Notes: a model not told the origin generated them from the letters alone. A stretch of 64,000 bases of DNA from Pampus argenteus (GCA_036937835.1 CM072879.1:16733001-16797000), one strand, 5' to 3'; shown: positions 35,716 through 48,579, counted from the first letter of the stretch. Translations and numbers: made by a program.

Positions 35716-38700
35716 GTATGCGGATTTTTTTTTTTTTTTTTTTTTTTAAATATAAAGGTGCTGTTATTCAGCTGTGTTCATGTGCTCCATCAGCAGCATG
35801 TTGGGTTCATGCAGCCTATAAGGTTGGCTGCATCCATTTTTAAAGCAGAGTAAAACTGTATATATGAAATTTCTGCTCACATGCTTACTCAGCAGACAAG
35901 GGCACAGCTGTCCCCCATGAAAAGGGGGCATTTGAAGTCCCCACACCCTCCCTAAAAGATGGTGAATAATTACAAGAGAATGAGATGCCGGCCACTCCTC
36001 TGTCCATGACATGAAACATATCACTACATGCAGCTAATTCATCTTTCTGCTGTGTAAATACGCCTGTATAGTAAATGAAGGGTTGTCCCCCCCCCGTCCT
36101 CCTCCTCTCTTTGTGTTGCTGTACAGTAATTAAGAGGCAATTAGAGGTAGCATCATAAACTCTGTCTGGGGTGGTGAGTGTAGAAATAGCCAGATTTAGC
36201 TAAAGATTCGTGCTTTTCTCAAGGTAGTTTTGTATGGTACAGCCAGTCAGAGCCACCTTGGGTATTAATAAAGTGTAAATATGTGATTGGAGCTTCATGA
36301 TGGGCTGATAGCTGTCAGTTCTCACAACATATAGTTATATATATATGCAAAGGAAAACATGACATGACTGACAAAGTTTTACCTACAAATAGCCTTTCTC
36401 AGGTAAAGTGTGGAGGAGCCTCCGTTTTACCCGAAGAAAACGGTCAGAGGTCGAAATAATGAAATAAAAAGAGGAATTTAAGAACAAGAAAAACAGCTTG
36501 TGGGCATTTTATCGTTTCCTCTACAGGCAAGCGGCACTTCCTCAACATGAACTTCACCACCATTTGTTCAAAACATTGTCAAGGAGTGAAACTAGAAAGT
36601 AGATATAAGATATAAGATTTTTATATATATATATATATATATAATGTATGTATAGAGGTCAGGATTGTTCTGTTGTGCAAACACAAGATTATAGAAATTC
36701 TTGATTTCCTCCCTGCAGAGAGAGAGTGAAGCAAAGGCGGATATGTAGTCATAGTTGACTTGGCACAGAGCCACCTTATGAAATGCAGCTGACATCCTGT
36801 GTTGAGAAACACATCAAGCTGGAACACACAAAAAAAAAAGAGGTAGTTAATGATACTGAGTCAGCAGGAAGCTGCGGTGCATGTAGAAGTTTACGGAAGC
36901 AGAGGTGCGGCGGCGAGGAAGAGAGCTGTGAGCATGAAACTGTCACCTGATCCCCCGTCAACCCCATAGTTCACCAACCAGGTGAAAAACGACCTCCTGA
37001 GACATGAGATAAGGTCAGAGGGGACGAGTGTGAGCCCTGAACAACAAGAGCAACATATGTCAACCTCTTACCCCTTTTCTCTGAGGCTCTGGGGAGTTGC
37101 TTAAACAAATGGGTTTCCTGTTTATGACATATGTGGTCGCAGCAGTTTCACTTCAGCTGAGTGGAACATGTTTGTTTTGTGATTTGCAAATATTAGAACC
37201 CAAGAAGTAGAAGAAGACATACTGTAAGTGAATTCATAAGTAACATAAGTGGACTCATGACTTGAGTTATCATTGGTTTGAAGTCACTGCCCTTAATTAA
37301 ACGTCACATGTCACACACATTTCTATTGGACAATAAGATCTTTATCATGTTAACTGTCACATTTCTCTCTATATCTGGTACATTTACATCATTATGTGAC
37401 ATTTTCACATTTTACATGTTTGATAAGTTGAAGATTCTGAGCTGACTGGTTGTTGTTCTGCAGGTTTTGCTCTATTTGGACATTTTATCAGCTAATTGAT
37501 TAATTGAGAAAGTAGTCATCAGATTAAAATAACTGTCAGTTGCAGTCCCAGTAAAATGTCTTGCATACAGTCTCGTTTCAGCCCTGACTGGAAACAGCTT
37601 GGACAGGATCCTCGTCGCAGTTTTCATTAGCGGACAAAGTCAAGACAGGAGCAGCTGTATGTCTGCCAGCCGGCCACATCCCCGTCTCAAACACTCTTAC
37701 TCTGGGATCCTGCTGTATTCACACTTTGATTTGTGCTCTTGTTCTTCATAGGTGCTCCTGTGAAAACCCTGACCTCTTATCGAGGGACTGGAAGTGTGAT
37801 CCTCCTGCTTTTTCTTTTCTCTTTTCTTTTTTGCTTTACGGTTGACAGGCGAGCTCTAAAGCTGTCGTGCTGACAAAGTCCTCGGCCTACAGTGCGGATT
37901 AGCAGAAATTAATGCCGTGCTTTGACTGTTCTGACCGTGATCGGTCGTATCTCTGAACATGACACAGCACTTGTGCTACGTGTGTCTCGTTTTCTGATCC
38001 GTGACCACCTGCGCTGCTGTCCGCTGAAATTAAATGTTCACCTCACCTTCCGACATCTGCTAAACTGAAAAAAAAATGAACCTGCCGAAAGTGATTTCTC
38101 TCAGCCAGAGTAAATAACGAGCCGCATATTTTTGCCGAAATAGTTCACCCTACCAATCTTCTCTCTGTGGTTGTTTTGTTTAAATATTGATCACATTACA
38201 TTAAGCTTGTAATTCATCACAAAGTGCAACAGAAATCCCTCTAACCAACCAGCATGGCAGGTTACGGTTACAGGTTTATCTGCTGAAGACAGATTTTACT
38301 GACATTTGGTTCTCAGCGGGTGTTAGCATCAAACTCCACCCATCAGTAGACCATCTCAGAGTGCAGTCAGTCAGCGGTGGACACGGGACACCACAGAGGT
38401 GGAGTTTGTGGGACATGCACCCACGTGGAGCATGGTGTAAATCCGCCCCGGCTTAAGTTACATGACAGATGAACAGCCTGTGCAACCAGATCCAGATGAG
38501 GAATCCTTATGGAGCGGCCTGGGATGTCTCTGTCTCTCTGCACTTCCTGTGTCCGTCTCTCCGTCCTGTCTCAGACGCCATCCTCCCTGGCTGGATGGAT
38601 GGTGATGGCTGGAGAAAGACGGCAGTGGAGCTCTGTGATCTAACTGTGTGCCGTGTCCAGTCATGCAGGACAAAGAGCCGTTGTATTACAGACGTGTCAC

Positions 38701-41700
38701 ATCTCTCTCTGCTCCGCTCCACAGCTGATTGTCGGATCAATAAATAGATGCAGGCGCTCAGTCGACTGTGCAATAACTAGCTTAAATGGATATGCTAAAG
38801 ACGCGCCTCTGGGCTTGAGCCTTGAGAAACGTTTACACTCCACAACAATGTCACATTTCCTGTTTATATTCTATCGTCTAAACACAACACAACGGTCCTT
38901 TACACAACATTCCTTTGCTTCGGATTGGTCATTCTTATCCACGTATGCCCCCTTCCTAAGTCGATCTCTTTTCTTCTTGAATAATCTCATGGCCAGCTGG
39001 CTTTTCCTTGCTCCCACGGTGCCAGTGGTTCCAAGCAAGGCCCCTTGCTGGCGAAGTGTGATGGGGCCCGAGCTCCTTATTCAAAGCCGGCCTGTGAGAC
39101 AAAAAGAGAAGGAGGACGAGGATGAGAGAGACCTGATTTGGTCCTGCCTGGTTGTTCTGTAAAGCTTTTGGGTTTTTTTCCCGCATGAAATCAATTATTA
39201 AGGCAGCACAGTCTGAGCCCTGTAGGGATACTTACAAACATTTATGTTTGGAGGAGCTTGGTGCATAATTAGATGATTGTTGGCAGTTTGGGAAATGAAC
39301 AAATTCAGCATTTTGCAGCTGAAAAGCAAAACTGCGACTACTGAATGTTGAATTGTTTACCTCCAATCAAGCTGAGAATGCTCACAAAAGCCTCCTGTAA
39401 GCTTTTGTTTTGTTTCAGTCTAGCTCGTCTGAAACCTCGCTCTGAGCTGTTTTATACCTCCTAACTCAGGTACATTACCGTGGTTGATGAGCTCTGACTT
39501 TGTTGTGCAGCTCCAACAGTATCTCTGCATGTGTTGCAATATGTTCTTAGACAAGAATTAAATGTGTAAATCTGTAAACTGCATCGGCGTCTTTTTCTGA
39601 GCAGTGTAATTTTCTTCATTTTCTTCACTGCAATGAGTATCTTCTGCATTAACTGATATTTTGGCCACTGGGGGGCAGCAGAAACAAGCTTTAAACACAA
39701 CACTGACATATTATCACCTTACAAGGTTGACTAGCTCTGAAAGAAGCGTATTCAGCTTAAAAGTTTACAATATTTCTGCCCAAATGAACATTGAAACAGG
39801 TTTTGCTTGCTGTAATAATCAAAACGTGAAATTGTGAACTGATCCTTTAAGAAAAAAAAACCCTAATTAATAAGAAGCAACAAACATTACAGCTAGAAAA
39901 ACATAATCAACTTACTTAACAACTTTTTATCTTTATTACCAGTAATGAAAAAATACTAAATATTAAAAAAAAACAATACATGCAGGATTTCTACACAGGC
40001 TCAATATGAAACATATGAAACATTTGTTTAACAGATAATAAGATACACAGTTCCTGATAGAAAAGCTTGCTACCTACAAAGAAACTTAGCAGCATGTGAG
40101 TGTCCATATGGGAGAATCTAAGTTTTGTCCACAGTTATTCGACTCTTTTCAGCACTTTTGACGTATGGATATATTGTTCTGATCTATCACATCGAACATT
40201 TCTGATCAACCCTCGGCGGGTGCTGTGTTTTGTGTCTCCCTCCCTGTCAGAGATGTGGTACTGGGTGTTCCTGTGGTGTCTCTTCTCCTCGCTCTTTGTC
40301 CACGGGGCGGTGGGGCTGCTCATGTTAGTCATGCTGCAGCGTCACAAGAGGGGCCGCCTCATCACCCTGGTGCTGGTCAGCGTGGGTTTCCTGGCCTCCC
40401 TCTCTGGAGGCGTCATCACCAGTAAGTCCAGTTACTACTCCTACTTTTTTTTTTTTTTTTTTTTTTAAACTGACCTCAACTGTGTTCATCATCTGCTCAG
40501 CCAGAAGGAGACAACAGACGGAAAGATTTCAGACTCTTGTTTTTGACGTTTATGTTCCTCTTTTGTTTTTCTGTCTGTGTGATATTGACAATAATATGCT
40601 GTGCTCAATTTAATATCTCAATTTAGAAAATGTTATTTTATAATGAGGTTGACTTCTAGTTCATTCAGTCGATATTTATACCCGAGAAGATTATGAGTGC
40701 AGTAATGCAGCCTTTCAAGCAAGACAACATTAAAACATTACATTAGAGCCGGACCCTGAGGGGCAAATAGTTTGTGGTAATTAGATATTTTTGTATATGC
40801 ACCATTCACCCACAGTATGAAATGAAATTACAGGAGCATGAAGGCAACACCTGCAGGTCATTTTAGCCCCAGGTCACCTGCTAGACTAATGAGGCTCTGG
40901 ATACCAGCGTGCTGAGACACACACCACTGTCCTTTTTGTTAATAGAAACACATAACAAAGAATCTGGTACAGGTCCCACAGATTTATTATTTATATCAAG
41001 TTAATTTGTCATTTCTGTATCACAGTTTCTTGTTACTTACTGGCTGATACTTTCACTCATATCAATGTATCTGCAATAAGCTCATAAGCTGGACTTTCCC
41101 CTCACAGCATCAGCGTGTGATCAGAGAGTGTAAATACACCCAAATCCAGCAGGTCGTAGAGCAGGAGCACTTCAGGACCTACCGAATGAATCATTCTCCA
41201 ACATAGATGCAAGCTGGCCCCGAAATAGAGAGATGCTTTATTATTAATGTCTAGCAATCAGGGAGAGAGCAGAGTATCGACTGTGTGCACACACACACAC
41301 GTCTCAACACTAACATGGCTTAGAGTCAAAGAGCAGCGGGGTAGAGCGAGACGAGCTCAGCCGGGCAGAAGGAAAAGGAAGGTCATGTTTAAATCCAGCT
41401 TTATCTCTGTTTTAGATTAAGATTCATAAAAAAGTTCCCCTGTGATGCTCTGTCACTGTCTGTCTCCATGACGATTGCCTAAACAGCATATTGTAAGAAT
41501 AAGCATGACAAACTGTTGTGGGAAGAGCGGCGAGTCAACTCAGTATGTGGCCGGGCAATGAATAAGGTCCCTGCGAGCTGCTCCCCATCTTTTAATATTC
41601 ACACACATAATCATCTCCGGGTTTTTGTGCAGAACGCTTGACCCCCAGCGTGAGGCTACACTGATGGACAGAAACGATGAGGAAGGATGTGTTTGTCCTT

Positions 41701-41977
41701 TGTGCTCGTCGTTGTGAACGGACAGTCTGTGGTAATGGTGACAGGCCGTGACAGACGGCTGTTTGTGCGCCCGTCAGTCTGTTTACTCAGTGTGTGTATT
41801 AATGTTGTATTAATGCTCATGATGTGTGTTTTTTCTCCCCCCCCAGGCGCGGCGGTGGCGGGGGTGTACCGCGTGGCAGGAAAGGACATGGCACCGCTGG
41901 AGGCTCTGGTGTTCGGCGTAGGCCAGACGACCCTCTCTGTTATCATATCCTTCTCACGCATCCTGGCCACTCTGTGA
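35547..41977 (+). CDS. tmem170b: TMEM170B, three-exon membrane protein (whole CDS span)
   Basis: Joining 35547-35715, 40251-40421 and 41847-41977 gives 471 nt: 156 residues plus stop. From residue 27 on, the protein closely matches TMEM170B (about 132 residues in human). It has the N-terminal VNLSVQQVLSLW block, the EMWYWVFLW start of helix 1, MLQRHKRGR before helix 2, GVITSAAVAGVYR, and the C-terminal FSRILATL. The WYWVFLW and LQRHKRGR forms fit TMEM170B better than TMEM170A. Three hydrophobic helices are predicted (about residues 58-80, 90-116 and 128-150), with one N-glycosylation sequon (NLS) before the first. Family members are small multipass proteins; TMEM170A acts in ER and nuclear envelope shape, and TMEM170B has been linked to Wnt signalling. 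Splice phases agree at both junctions. Confidence 0.93.
35725..35747 (+). repeat. tmem170b: poly-T tract (T23) just inside intron 1
   Basis: It begins nine nucleotides after the exon 1 junction. U-rich stretches at this place are bound by TIA-1 type proteins that help U1 snRNP at weak donors. The donor here (ACAG|GTATGC) is weaker than consensus. Confidence 0.85.
36622..36643. repeat. (TA)11 microsatellite
   Basis: Uninterrupted TA run in tmem170b intron 1. Confidence 0.9.
39570..39855. repeat. composite interspersed repeat in intron 1
   Basis: Two recognisable pieces. The first, GGGGGGCAGCAGAAACAAGC, then AACACTGACATATTATCAC, is shared with 52985-53035. The second, AACATTGAAACAGGTTTTGC then GTGAACTGATCCTTTAA, matches one end of the CTTCCACTGCAG family. 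This looks like nested or adjacent insertions of two common teleost families. Confidence 0.55.
40251..40421 (+). CDS. tmem170b: tmem170b exon 2
   Basis: It starts AG|ATG-TGG-TAC, completing Glu across the junction (G|AG), and encodes transmembrane helix 1, the basic loop LQRHKRGR and most of helix 2, up to GVIT. It ends ATC-ACC-A|GTAAGT with a strong donor, phase 1. The acceptor TCCCTCCCTGTCAG is pyrimidine-rich. Confidence 0.95.
40422..41846 (+). other. tmem170b: tmem170b intron 2
   Basis: A 1.4 kb intron from GTAAGT to CTCCCCCCCCAG. A T22 tract lies 23 nt past the donor. The rest is unremarkable; no nested gene is seen. Confidence 0.9.
40445..40466 (+). repeat. tmem170b: poly-T tract (T22) just inside intron 2
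   Basis: It begins 23 nt after the exon 2 donor. Together with the T23 in intron 1, both introns of this gene open with a long U tract. Confidence 0.85.
41847..41977 (+). CDS. tmem170b: tmem170b exon 3 (terminal coding)
   Basis: It starts GC-GCG-GCG completing Ser (A|GC), then AAVAGVYRVAGKDMAPLEAL, helix 3 (VFGVGQTTLSVIISF) and the end SRILATL, with TGA at 41975. The C-terminus is that of the family. The acceptor has a run of eight Cs before AG. Confidence 0.95.
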
Positions 41978-42837
41978 AGCGAAGCCTCGTTGAGTTGAAG
42001 GACAGACGCTGCCACAAGAGGAGCCGACGAATCGAGCCAATCAGAGACTTAAAAAGCGCTCATCGCGGCCGGGTTTGTGGAGGCAGAGGAGGAAGCAGAA
42101 TTGCTCTGGACCTTTGAGATAGATAGAGAGAGACCTCCAGTGTCTCTGATCTGTTACTGCCACACTCACAGGAGCCCCTTCTCTGCAAATCAGACGGAAC
42201 TCAATGCAGACCGCTTGTCTTCATGTCAGAGAGCAGCACCGGGCGAAGGCGGCGCCATCCTCGGCCTCTGGACTGAAAGCCATGTTCGGGTGTTTCCAGA
42301 GTTACATCAGTTCTTTGTGCCAACGGCCTTCTCTGGGACATCCAGATGCCTTCGTGGCCACTGACTCTTGAAGGCTTTCTGTTGCACTTGTGGAGGAAAG
42401 ATTTTTAAAAACAGCAACCTGTAATGATGATCTGACGAGCTTGTGATCTTTTAGTCATCAGAATGCATTTTTAAGCGCCGCGTGAGAACAAAAATTGAGC
42501 AATGAGGGGTGTTTTAGGGAGTGACAACCCAGCAGTGTTTATCAGCAAAAACACCTTTTTGTCAGTATTAAATATCAGCCTCACCCCTCGGTCATCACGT
42601 ACAGATTATCACGATCATTCCTTTTTTCTTAAATGGCTTAAAAGCTGCACCATCCGTCTGACTAACAAGATCTTTGAATTTTGCACTTTGTAATTGTTGG
42701 AGACGCTCTGAGGTTTGAAATCTCTGAGGTCTGAGGTTTGAAATCAGTTGACGTGGAGAAGAAAACCAGCATCAGTGCTACGTTCAGTTTGTCTTGATCG
42801 ATTCATTGTGTGCCAACGACAACAGCGATTGAAGTTT

Positions 42838-43295
42838 AAAGGAATAGGTCAGCATTTTGGGAAATATATTTATTCGCTTTCTTGACAAGATTTTGATGAG
42901 AAGATCGTTACCACTCTCATTTCTGTCTGTTAAATATGAAGTTCGGGCCCAGAGACTTGACTTATCTTAGCATTAGCATGAAGACTGGAAAGAAGTGAAA
43001 CAGCACATCTAAAACTCACTAATTAACACATTAAATCCCTTCAAAAAGTGTTCGAACAGCAGTTTGTACCAAAAACAAAGTGCAAAAAATGAATTTGCTG
43101 TTTAACTGCCGGGTTTTGTTGGCCTGTTTTTAAGCTTTTTAAGGCTATTTGTTTCCCTCTGTTTCCATTCATTGTGCTAAGCTAGGCTAACTGCCTTCAT
43201 ATTTACAGTACATACATGAGCGTGGTATCGATCTCATCATCTAATTCTTAGCAAGAAGTAAATAAATATATTCTACAAAATGTCAAACACAGACA
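42838..43295 (+). repeat. foldback interspersed repeat, copy 2 (in 3' UTR)
   Basis: It begins AAAGGAATAGGTCAGCATTT, TGGGAAATATATTTATTCGC, then TTTCTTGAC. It ends TTCTTAGCAAGAAGTAAATA, AATATATTC and AAAATGTCAAAC, roughly the reverse complement of its start. Internal blocks CTTAGCATTAGCATGAAGAC and GTGCTAAGCTAGGCTAACTG match copy 1 at 4793. Transcribed RNA would fold into a stem of about 50 bp with mismatches. Confidence 0.75.
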
Positions 43296-44027
43296 GACGG
43301 GCCTGTACGAGCCTTCAATAGTGTGAAGTGGTTAAAGTTGCTTTGAGCTTGATTCAGGTCTAAGATCAGGATCAGATTCCTCTTATTCAGGTTTGAAGAA
43401 TGGTGTTTTGGCATAAAAAAAGGTTGTTTTACTGCTTTGACACACAGTATTTCAGACAAACGTAGTGTTACTAACTCTATGGCTTCCTCTTCTCTGCCAG
43501 TCCTGTCCTTGTTTTTACTTATCAAACCATGTTCCTTAAGTTTAACTTTGCAGATTGCACTGAATTTAACCTGCCTTGTTTTAGCATAGTGTGCAATGAT
43601 ACTACTCTGGTGTGACCCAAATCCAGTATACAGTGATATAATAGACAGAAATCAGTGTTTATATACATTTATAATGTTTACTGTATAGGTTTGTTTATGA
43701 AGAATGTGCTTGAATGATACTGTATTCACTGGCTGACAGGACAAACACTGGCTTCTGTTATAATGTACTATTTGTTTTCCTTTCAATAATCACTACGTGG
43801 CCCAAACTTAAAACAGATTCCCTTCTACACAGCACCGAACCGACCAGAGTGGAGGGAGTTAGCTTATAATGCCAAAGTATCGCTCATATTTAGCTTTATT
43901 TCTCATCTCTTTGCCTCATTTTATCGATATCACAGCCAAGATTTAGTTTTTTTTATTGTTTCAGATGCGTTTGCACACAGAAACCCCCCAGACCTGTGGT
44001 AAAACTTCACAGCTGTTATGAATTCAT

Positions 44028-44062
44028 CAACAACAACAAAAAAAAATAATAATAATAATAAT
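44028..44062. repeat. (CAA)n(AAT)n tract
   Basis: CAACAACAAC, a run of As and six AAT units in the tmem170b 3' UTR. Confidence 0.9.
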
Positions 44063-45047
44063 TGGTGTTTGTGTCGTTAAGTGTGTGTGCTGTGAGGTTT
44101 TGTGGCTCTAAAGGTAAATGCCGTATATTTATAGGAGTTATGTAATTGACACGACTCACCTTCAGTATCAGTTTAGCACACAAGAGGGCGATATTGCACA
44201 GAAATGAACTGGCAGCAGGAGCCTGAATGCAAAGATGATTGTGGATTTGTTGAAAGTGCTACAGTGTGTTTTGATACAGACGAGATGTTTTCTAATCCAA
44301 ACCTGTTGAAAAATGATGTTGAAAAGTCTCCGCAAAATTAATGTGTGATCCCTGGTAATATCTGGAAAATGCAAAGTCATCCTAAACCCCCTTTTATCCA
44401 CTGAATAGTCTGCTCATCGTCCATTATTACCCTTTCGAATGTTTTAGCTCAATTTCAGGGACCAAATGTGAGTTGCTGCTGATGACTCACCTGCTGTCAT
44501 AGCAATGAAATCTCTATGAAGCTGGGTTTTTTCTGAGGGGGGGCAGTTAGTGCATGTATGTACGTGTGATTCATAGGAGACATGTGAGTGTTGTTGTTGC
44601 TGTATTTGGTGTTGGTCTGTGTGGTTGTGCATGTGAGTACTACTAGTATAGCAGGATATTAATTTATTTGCTTTCATTAGGTTGTTCACATTCTCGAGCG
44701 GGTGAGGACCAACCTGTAAGTGACACCGTGTTCGGAGACGTCAGCACAGCAGCGCACTGTCTTACATGATGTGTTGGAAACCTTTTTGTTAACACTTGCA
44801 AACTAAATGCTTAAATCCTGAGCTGTATATAGCCATACAGAGTGGACAGTGAGCCTGAGTATCACGATCAAAGTGTAACCAACAGCAGACATGAACAAAC
44901 TAACCACTGAATAGTATTTTGTTATTCACACAGTCAAAGTATTCACACCCAGTGCCATGATCGCTTATGAGTTTGACAAGTGAGAACTATTTTTATTTTC
45001 AGCTGCAGGGTCTGTGATTCAGCCACCGTCTAAAGTGGCTGCAGCCT

Positions 45048-45076
45048 TGTGTGTGTGTGCGTATGTGTGTGTGTGT
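45048..45076. repeat. imperfect (GT)14 microsatellite
   Basis: A GT run with one GCGTAT interruption in the tmem170b 3' UTR. Confidence 0.9.
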
Positions 45077-45462
45077 ACTGCAATATCTAAGGAGCAGCAA
45101 CTAATAATCCCCTCTAGACTTATAAAATGCCAACGCACTGCGGCGAGATGCCCAGCTCAATAATCATGTCTCTTTCATAGGCTTCTAACTAAAGCTGCCC
45201 CCTCAGTCTACTGTCGTCCAAATGCCACATATCCCCCCCCCCGGACACATACTGTGTACCCGCTGTGATTGCATGTGCAGTGCAACGCAGACACGGACAA
45301 TCCAACAAGAGACAATGTTGTACAAAAAACCCAAAGTGGCACTTGTAGATAATGTACAATATGTTCTTTTTTTAATTTTGTACCAGCCAAACAGCTGATA
45401 TTTATAACTATTGCCTATTTATGTACAAATTGTTCTCCTGTACATACTCAACTGTCAGTTGA

Positions 45463-45468
45463 AATAAA
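45463..45468 (+). terminator. tmem170b: polyadenylation signal AATAAA
   Basis: AATAAA follows TTGTACATACT-like UGUA elements (CFIm binding motif UGUA at about 45423 and 45440). It is followed within 30-60 nt by CTCTGTTGTATGGG, a T/GT-rich downstream element. This is a complete polyadenylation signal, so the transcript probably ends near 45485. Confidence 0.6.
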
Positions 45469-45485
45469 AATCTTTTTGCAGTATA

Positions 45486-48400
45486 AACGCTCTGGAGTGC
45501 TGTTTCCATTCTCCTCTGTTGTATGGGAGCATGTCCTTACTGCCAGTAAAAGCTGCTTCTCATCCATCTGCTGTCCTCGTGGTTCATCGTCACTCTCCCT
45601 CCAGTTTCAAACTTTGGTGTTTAAACAGATTTTCTATTGTTTATTGGATAATTATGTGTTAGCATCGAACTAAAGACAGACTGTAAATGTGGCACCAAAT
45701 AAAAAGCAAGCCGACAAAGTAAAAGTACCTCAAAGAGCCGCGAGCATAAGACTCAATCTTATTATATTAAAGTAAAAATGCTGACACTTCTGTTGTGTAC
45801 TAAATTATTCTTTCTTTCTTTCTTTCTTACACCTTTAATCTGTCATGAAACTGGTTGTGAGTGTAAAGAATCAAACGTCATGCAGAGGCAGCATCAGGCT
45901 GGCACACCAAGCCCGGCTGGTGAATGCATCATTATGCACCGCGTCTCTGTGTCCTCTGGGTCAGATCCGTCATCTCCATTCATGGCTCGTCTCCTGGTGG
46001 CACCGGACGTGCAGACGTGACCCAGCCATCATCAGAGATGAGGCCACACACACACTTCACTTTTCTGTACGTGCTCTGCTGCAGCAAACATTTTTAAAGA
46101 CGCAAAAAATTGTGTTTTGTCTTCCCAGGGGCTTAAAGGAAGTTGGCTGTTTTCATTTGGTGGTATGATACCCAGAAAAAGCTCCCAGTACGTGATGCCT
46201 CATCATTGTAACAGGAGGGGCAGGACCTCCACAAACATTTGGATTGTACCCACGACTCCACTGACTGAACAAAACACAATTCAGAGCCAGACACAATTGC
46301 TTATTCTCATATCTGATTTGACATTTCATTGCCATTCCTGCCATGTGATGTGCTTTCCTCCCTGGCTTGAAAGGATTTGACCGCAGGATCTAAACCTCAG
46401 TGCAGCCAGATTTCAGTGCCGATGAACGTAATGTGTTTATAATGCCGAGAAGAGGAGAAGCTATGAATAACTGTGATGGAATTTAATCAACGTGTTTGTG
46501 GGTTTAAAAAGGACAAAAGGTCCCGAGTTGTTATCACCTTGTTTTTGTTATTTTATTCTTTAATGGCAGAGAACACAGCCTGTGACTACACGGGCTTCTG
46601 GTTTCCACTCATCAGCAGCAGCTACAGTATGTGAACGGTAGTTTTATAACCAATGAGAAAGAAAAAGCTGAACTGAGCTGATAAGGGGCCAGTGGCTGCT
46701 ATATGAGGGCAGGAAGTGTTTCATTAGAGGCCATGAAATGTGGTTTTGGTATTTAGGAGTGTTTGATGAGTGTTGTGGACTTGACCTTAAATCACACGCA
46801 ATCAATAATGCAATCAATCACTGCAATACTTGAACCCTGCATCTATGTATTAATGTGTGTGTGTTCATGCAGACTCTATGTCTCGTTTGCCTTAATGGAA
46901 AATTACAATATTTGACAACCTGGATCTTAATCTTGTAATTGTGACCACTGTGAGACATGCTAGGTTAATTTAGGACTTAACATCCGTTGTAAAGATTTTG
47001 GTATAATAAGGAAAGCAGGACAAGCCTTCTAAAACTCTCCAAATAAACTTAAAATTTTACATAAATCTCTTTAAACCCTTATTTAAGAGGACAAACTAAA
47101 CATGTAAAGTATCCCCCTGGGTTAGCTATAGTAGCTAACTGAATAGAGAGCTACCTCCAGGGCAGCTAGCTGGCTAATTAGAACAAATAACAATAATAAT
47201 ATAATAATTCTTCTACAAAATAATCATCTTCCAGGATATTTTTGTAATATATATAAGTTTATTTTTTTTATAAATATCTACATCATTTGAACTAGACTCA
47301 TGCTATATATAAGTAATATTATTACTCCAGATTACATTTAGCTAACAGCTAGCTAGCTTTGTTAGCCCGTTGGTTGTCCCGTATGTAGGTTTTTGTGCTC
47401 TGTTGAAGTCAAACTATAATATATATATAACGATCAGTAATAAATGTTTTTTTATTACCGTAAATTAATAAACAGTTAGTCGGCTAACCAAACAGCTAGC
47501 TAGCTTTGTTAGCTAGTTGGTTGCTGTTTGTGCTGTTAGCTAAAAAATCGATAACCCAGAAGATGAATACATCTGTGATATCTGGGATTCAGAGACAAGC
47601 TTTTTAATTGATTTATATAGAAAGGAAGTTTATTTAGAAAACTTTAGTCTTAAGGGCTGTTTGTCTTGATATACAGTAAATCTGGTGCCAAATCTCTTTA
47701 ACAAACAGACACAATTAAGACTTTTATTTTGTAAAAAAGTTACTTTCTTCATGATTCTCAGATACATCCTATAAATAAATGTGATTACCAACAAAAATGC
47801 TGTCTCAGCTGTGCTATTGTGTTTTCCGATGCAGGACATAAAAGTCGTGTTTATGTAAACCTTTTTTTTTTTTTTTTGATCTGATCATTTTGCATATCAA
47901 AATATATAATCATAAAGCAAAGACCCTTCATGCTGACCACTGAGCCACTCGCTGCTATTGTCTTATTGTTTCCTCCAAAGGAAATACTCAAGAGTTGAGC
48001 GTGAGTGCAGACAAGGGGATTGCATGCTTGCTTTGAAAAAACACACCCCTTCAACAATGGCTGGAGTCAGGCCAAGTCTTTTGACCTGGCAGATCACTTC
48101 ACATTATTGACCTTGCCTTTGTGCTCGGTGACTTGACTCCAGTTGCTCATAATGTACAGTATATAAAGCTCAGACAACAGACAAACAGTCCATGAGGCCA
48201 GTCTCCATCAGAGGCTCGGCCTGCTGTCAGAGCAGCGCCTGCCGTCTGGATGAAGCTGTGAGCTCTGTCTGGGTTTACTTAAAAGAAAGATCCTCCGTCC
48301 TGACCTCCGGGGCTGTCATATCCTAAACATGGAGCTTTTATTCTTGATGTGTCAACACAGTGAAATCTGAGTAGGGCGGGGTGTGGGAGTTAAATGAATG

Positions 48401-48575
48401 CCAAAAATGTACTTTATTATTTTATGGTTTTTCTAGTCGTTCCAAATTTAGATGATGTTGATGTGATTTCAAAGACATCATTTCCTGTTTTTGAGCTTAT
48501 AATGACCCTCATGATTGATTAATTAGGGAAAAAAAACTGCAGCAGGTTTTCTAATATATGTAGGTTATAAATTAC
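45486..48575. other. intergenic, nothing recognised
   Basis: It holds AT-rich stretches with repeated CTAGCTAGCTTTGTTAGC (about 47343-47520) and a TATA-like GTATATAAAG at 48159-48168 followed by about 100 bp of unique sequence. Human ADTRP lies in the equivalent place, but no matching exon was found on either strand. Confidence 0.5.
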
Positions 48576-48579
48576 AATT

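Larger units (their letters stand above)
35716..40250 (+). other. tmem170b: tmem170b intron 1
   Basis: A 4.5 kb intron from GTATGC to a CCCTCCCTGTCAG acceptor. It holds poly-T (35725-35747), a TA tract (36622-36643) and a repeat mosaic at about 39570-39850. The longest open frame in it (38653-39162) has no domain and lies within the intron, so it is a chance frame. A somewhat GC-richer stretch at 38450-39130 may be conserved noncoding DNA. Confidence 0.85.
41978..45485 (+). other. tmem170b: tmem170b 3' UTR (approximate end)
   Basis: About 3.5 kb without another gene on this strand, ending at an AATAAA with a GT-rich stretch after it. It holds a foldback repeat (42838-43295), an AAT tract and a GT tract. 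TMEM170B is known to have a long 3' UTR in mammals. An earlier polyadenylation site is possible. Confidence 0.6.

Noticed and set aside
38653..39162. 169-codon open frame on the plus strand
   Set aside because: It lies inside tmem170b intron 1, has no recognisable domain, overlaps an antisense frame of similar quality and has no good start or splice context.
48159..48168. TATA-like GTATATAAAG with possible exon after it
   Set aside because: No CpG enrichment, no coding frame and no clear donor at a sensible distance. AT-rich DNA gives such matches often.
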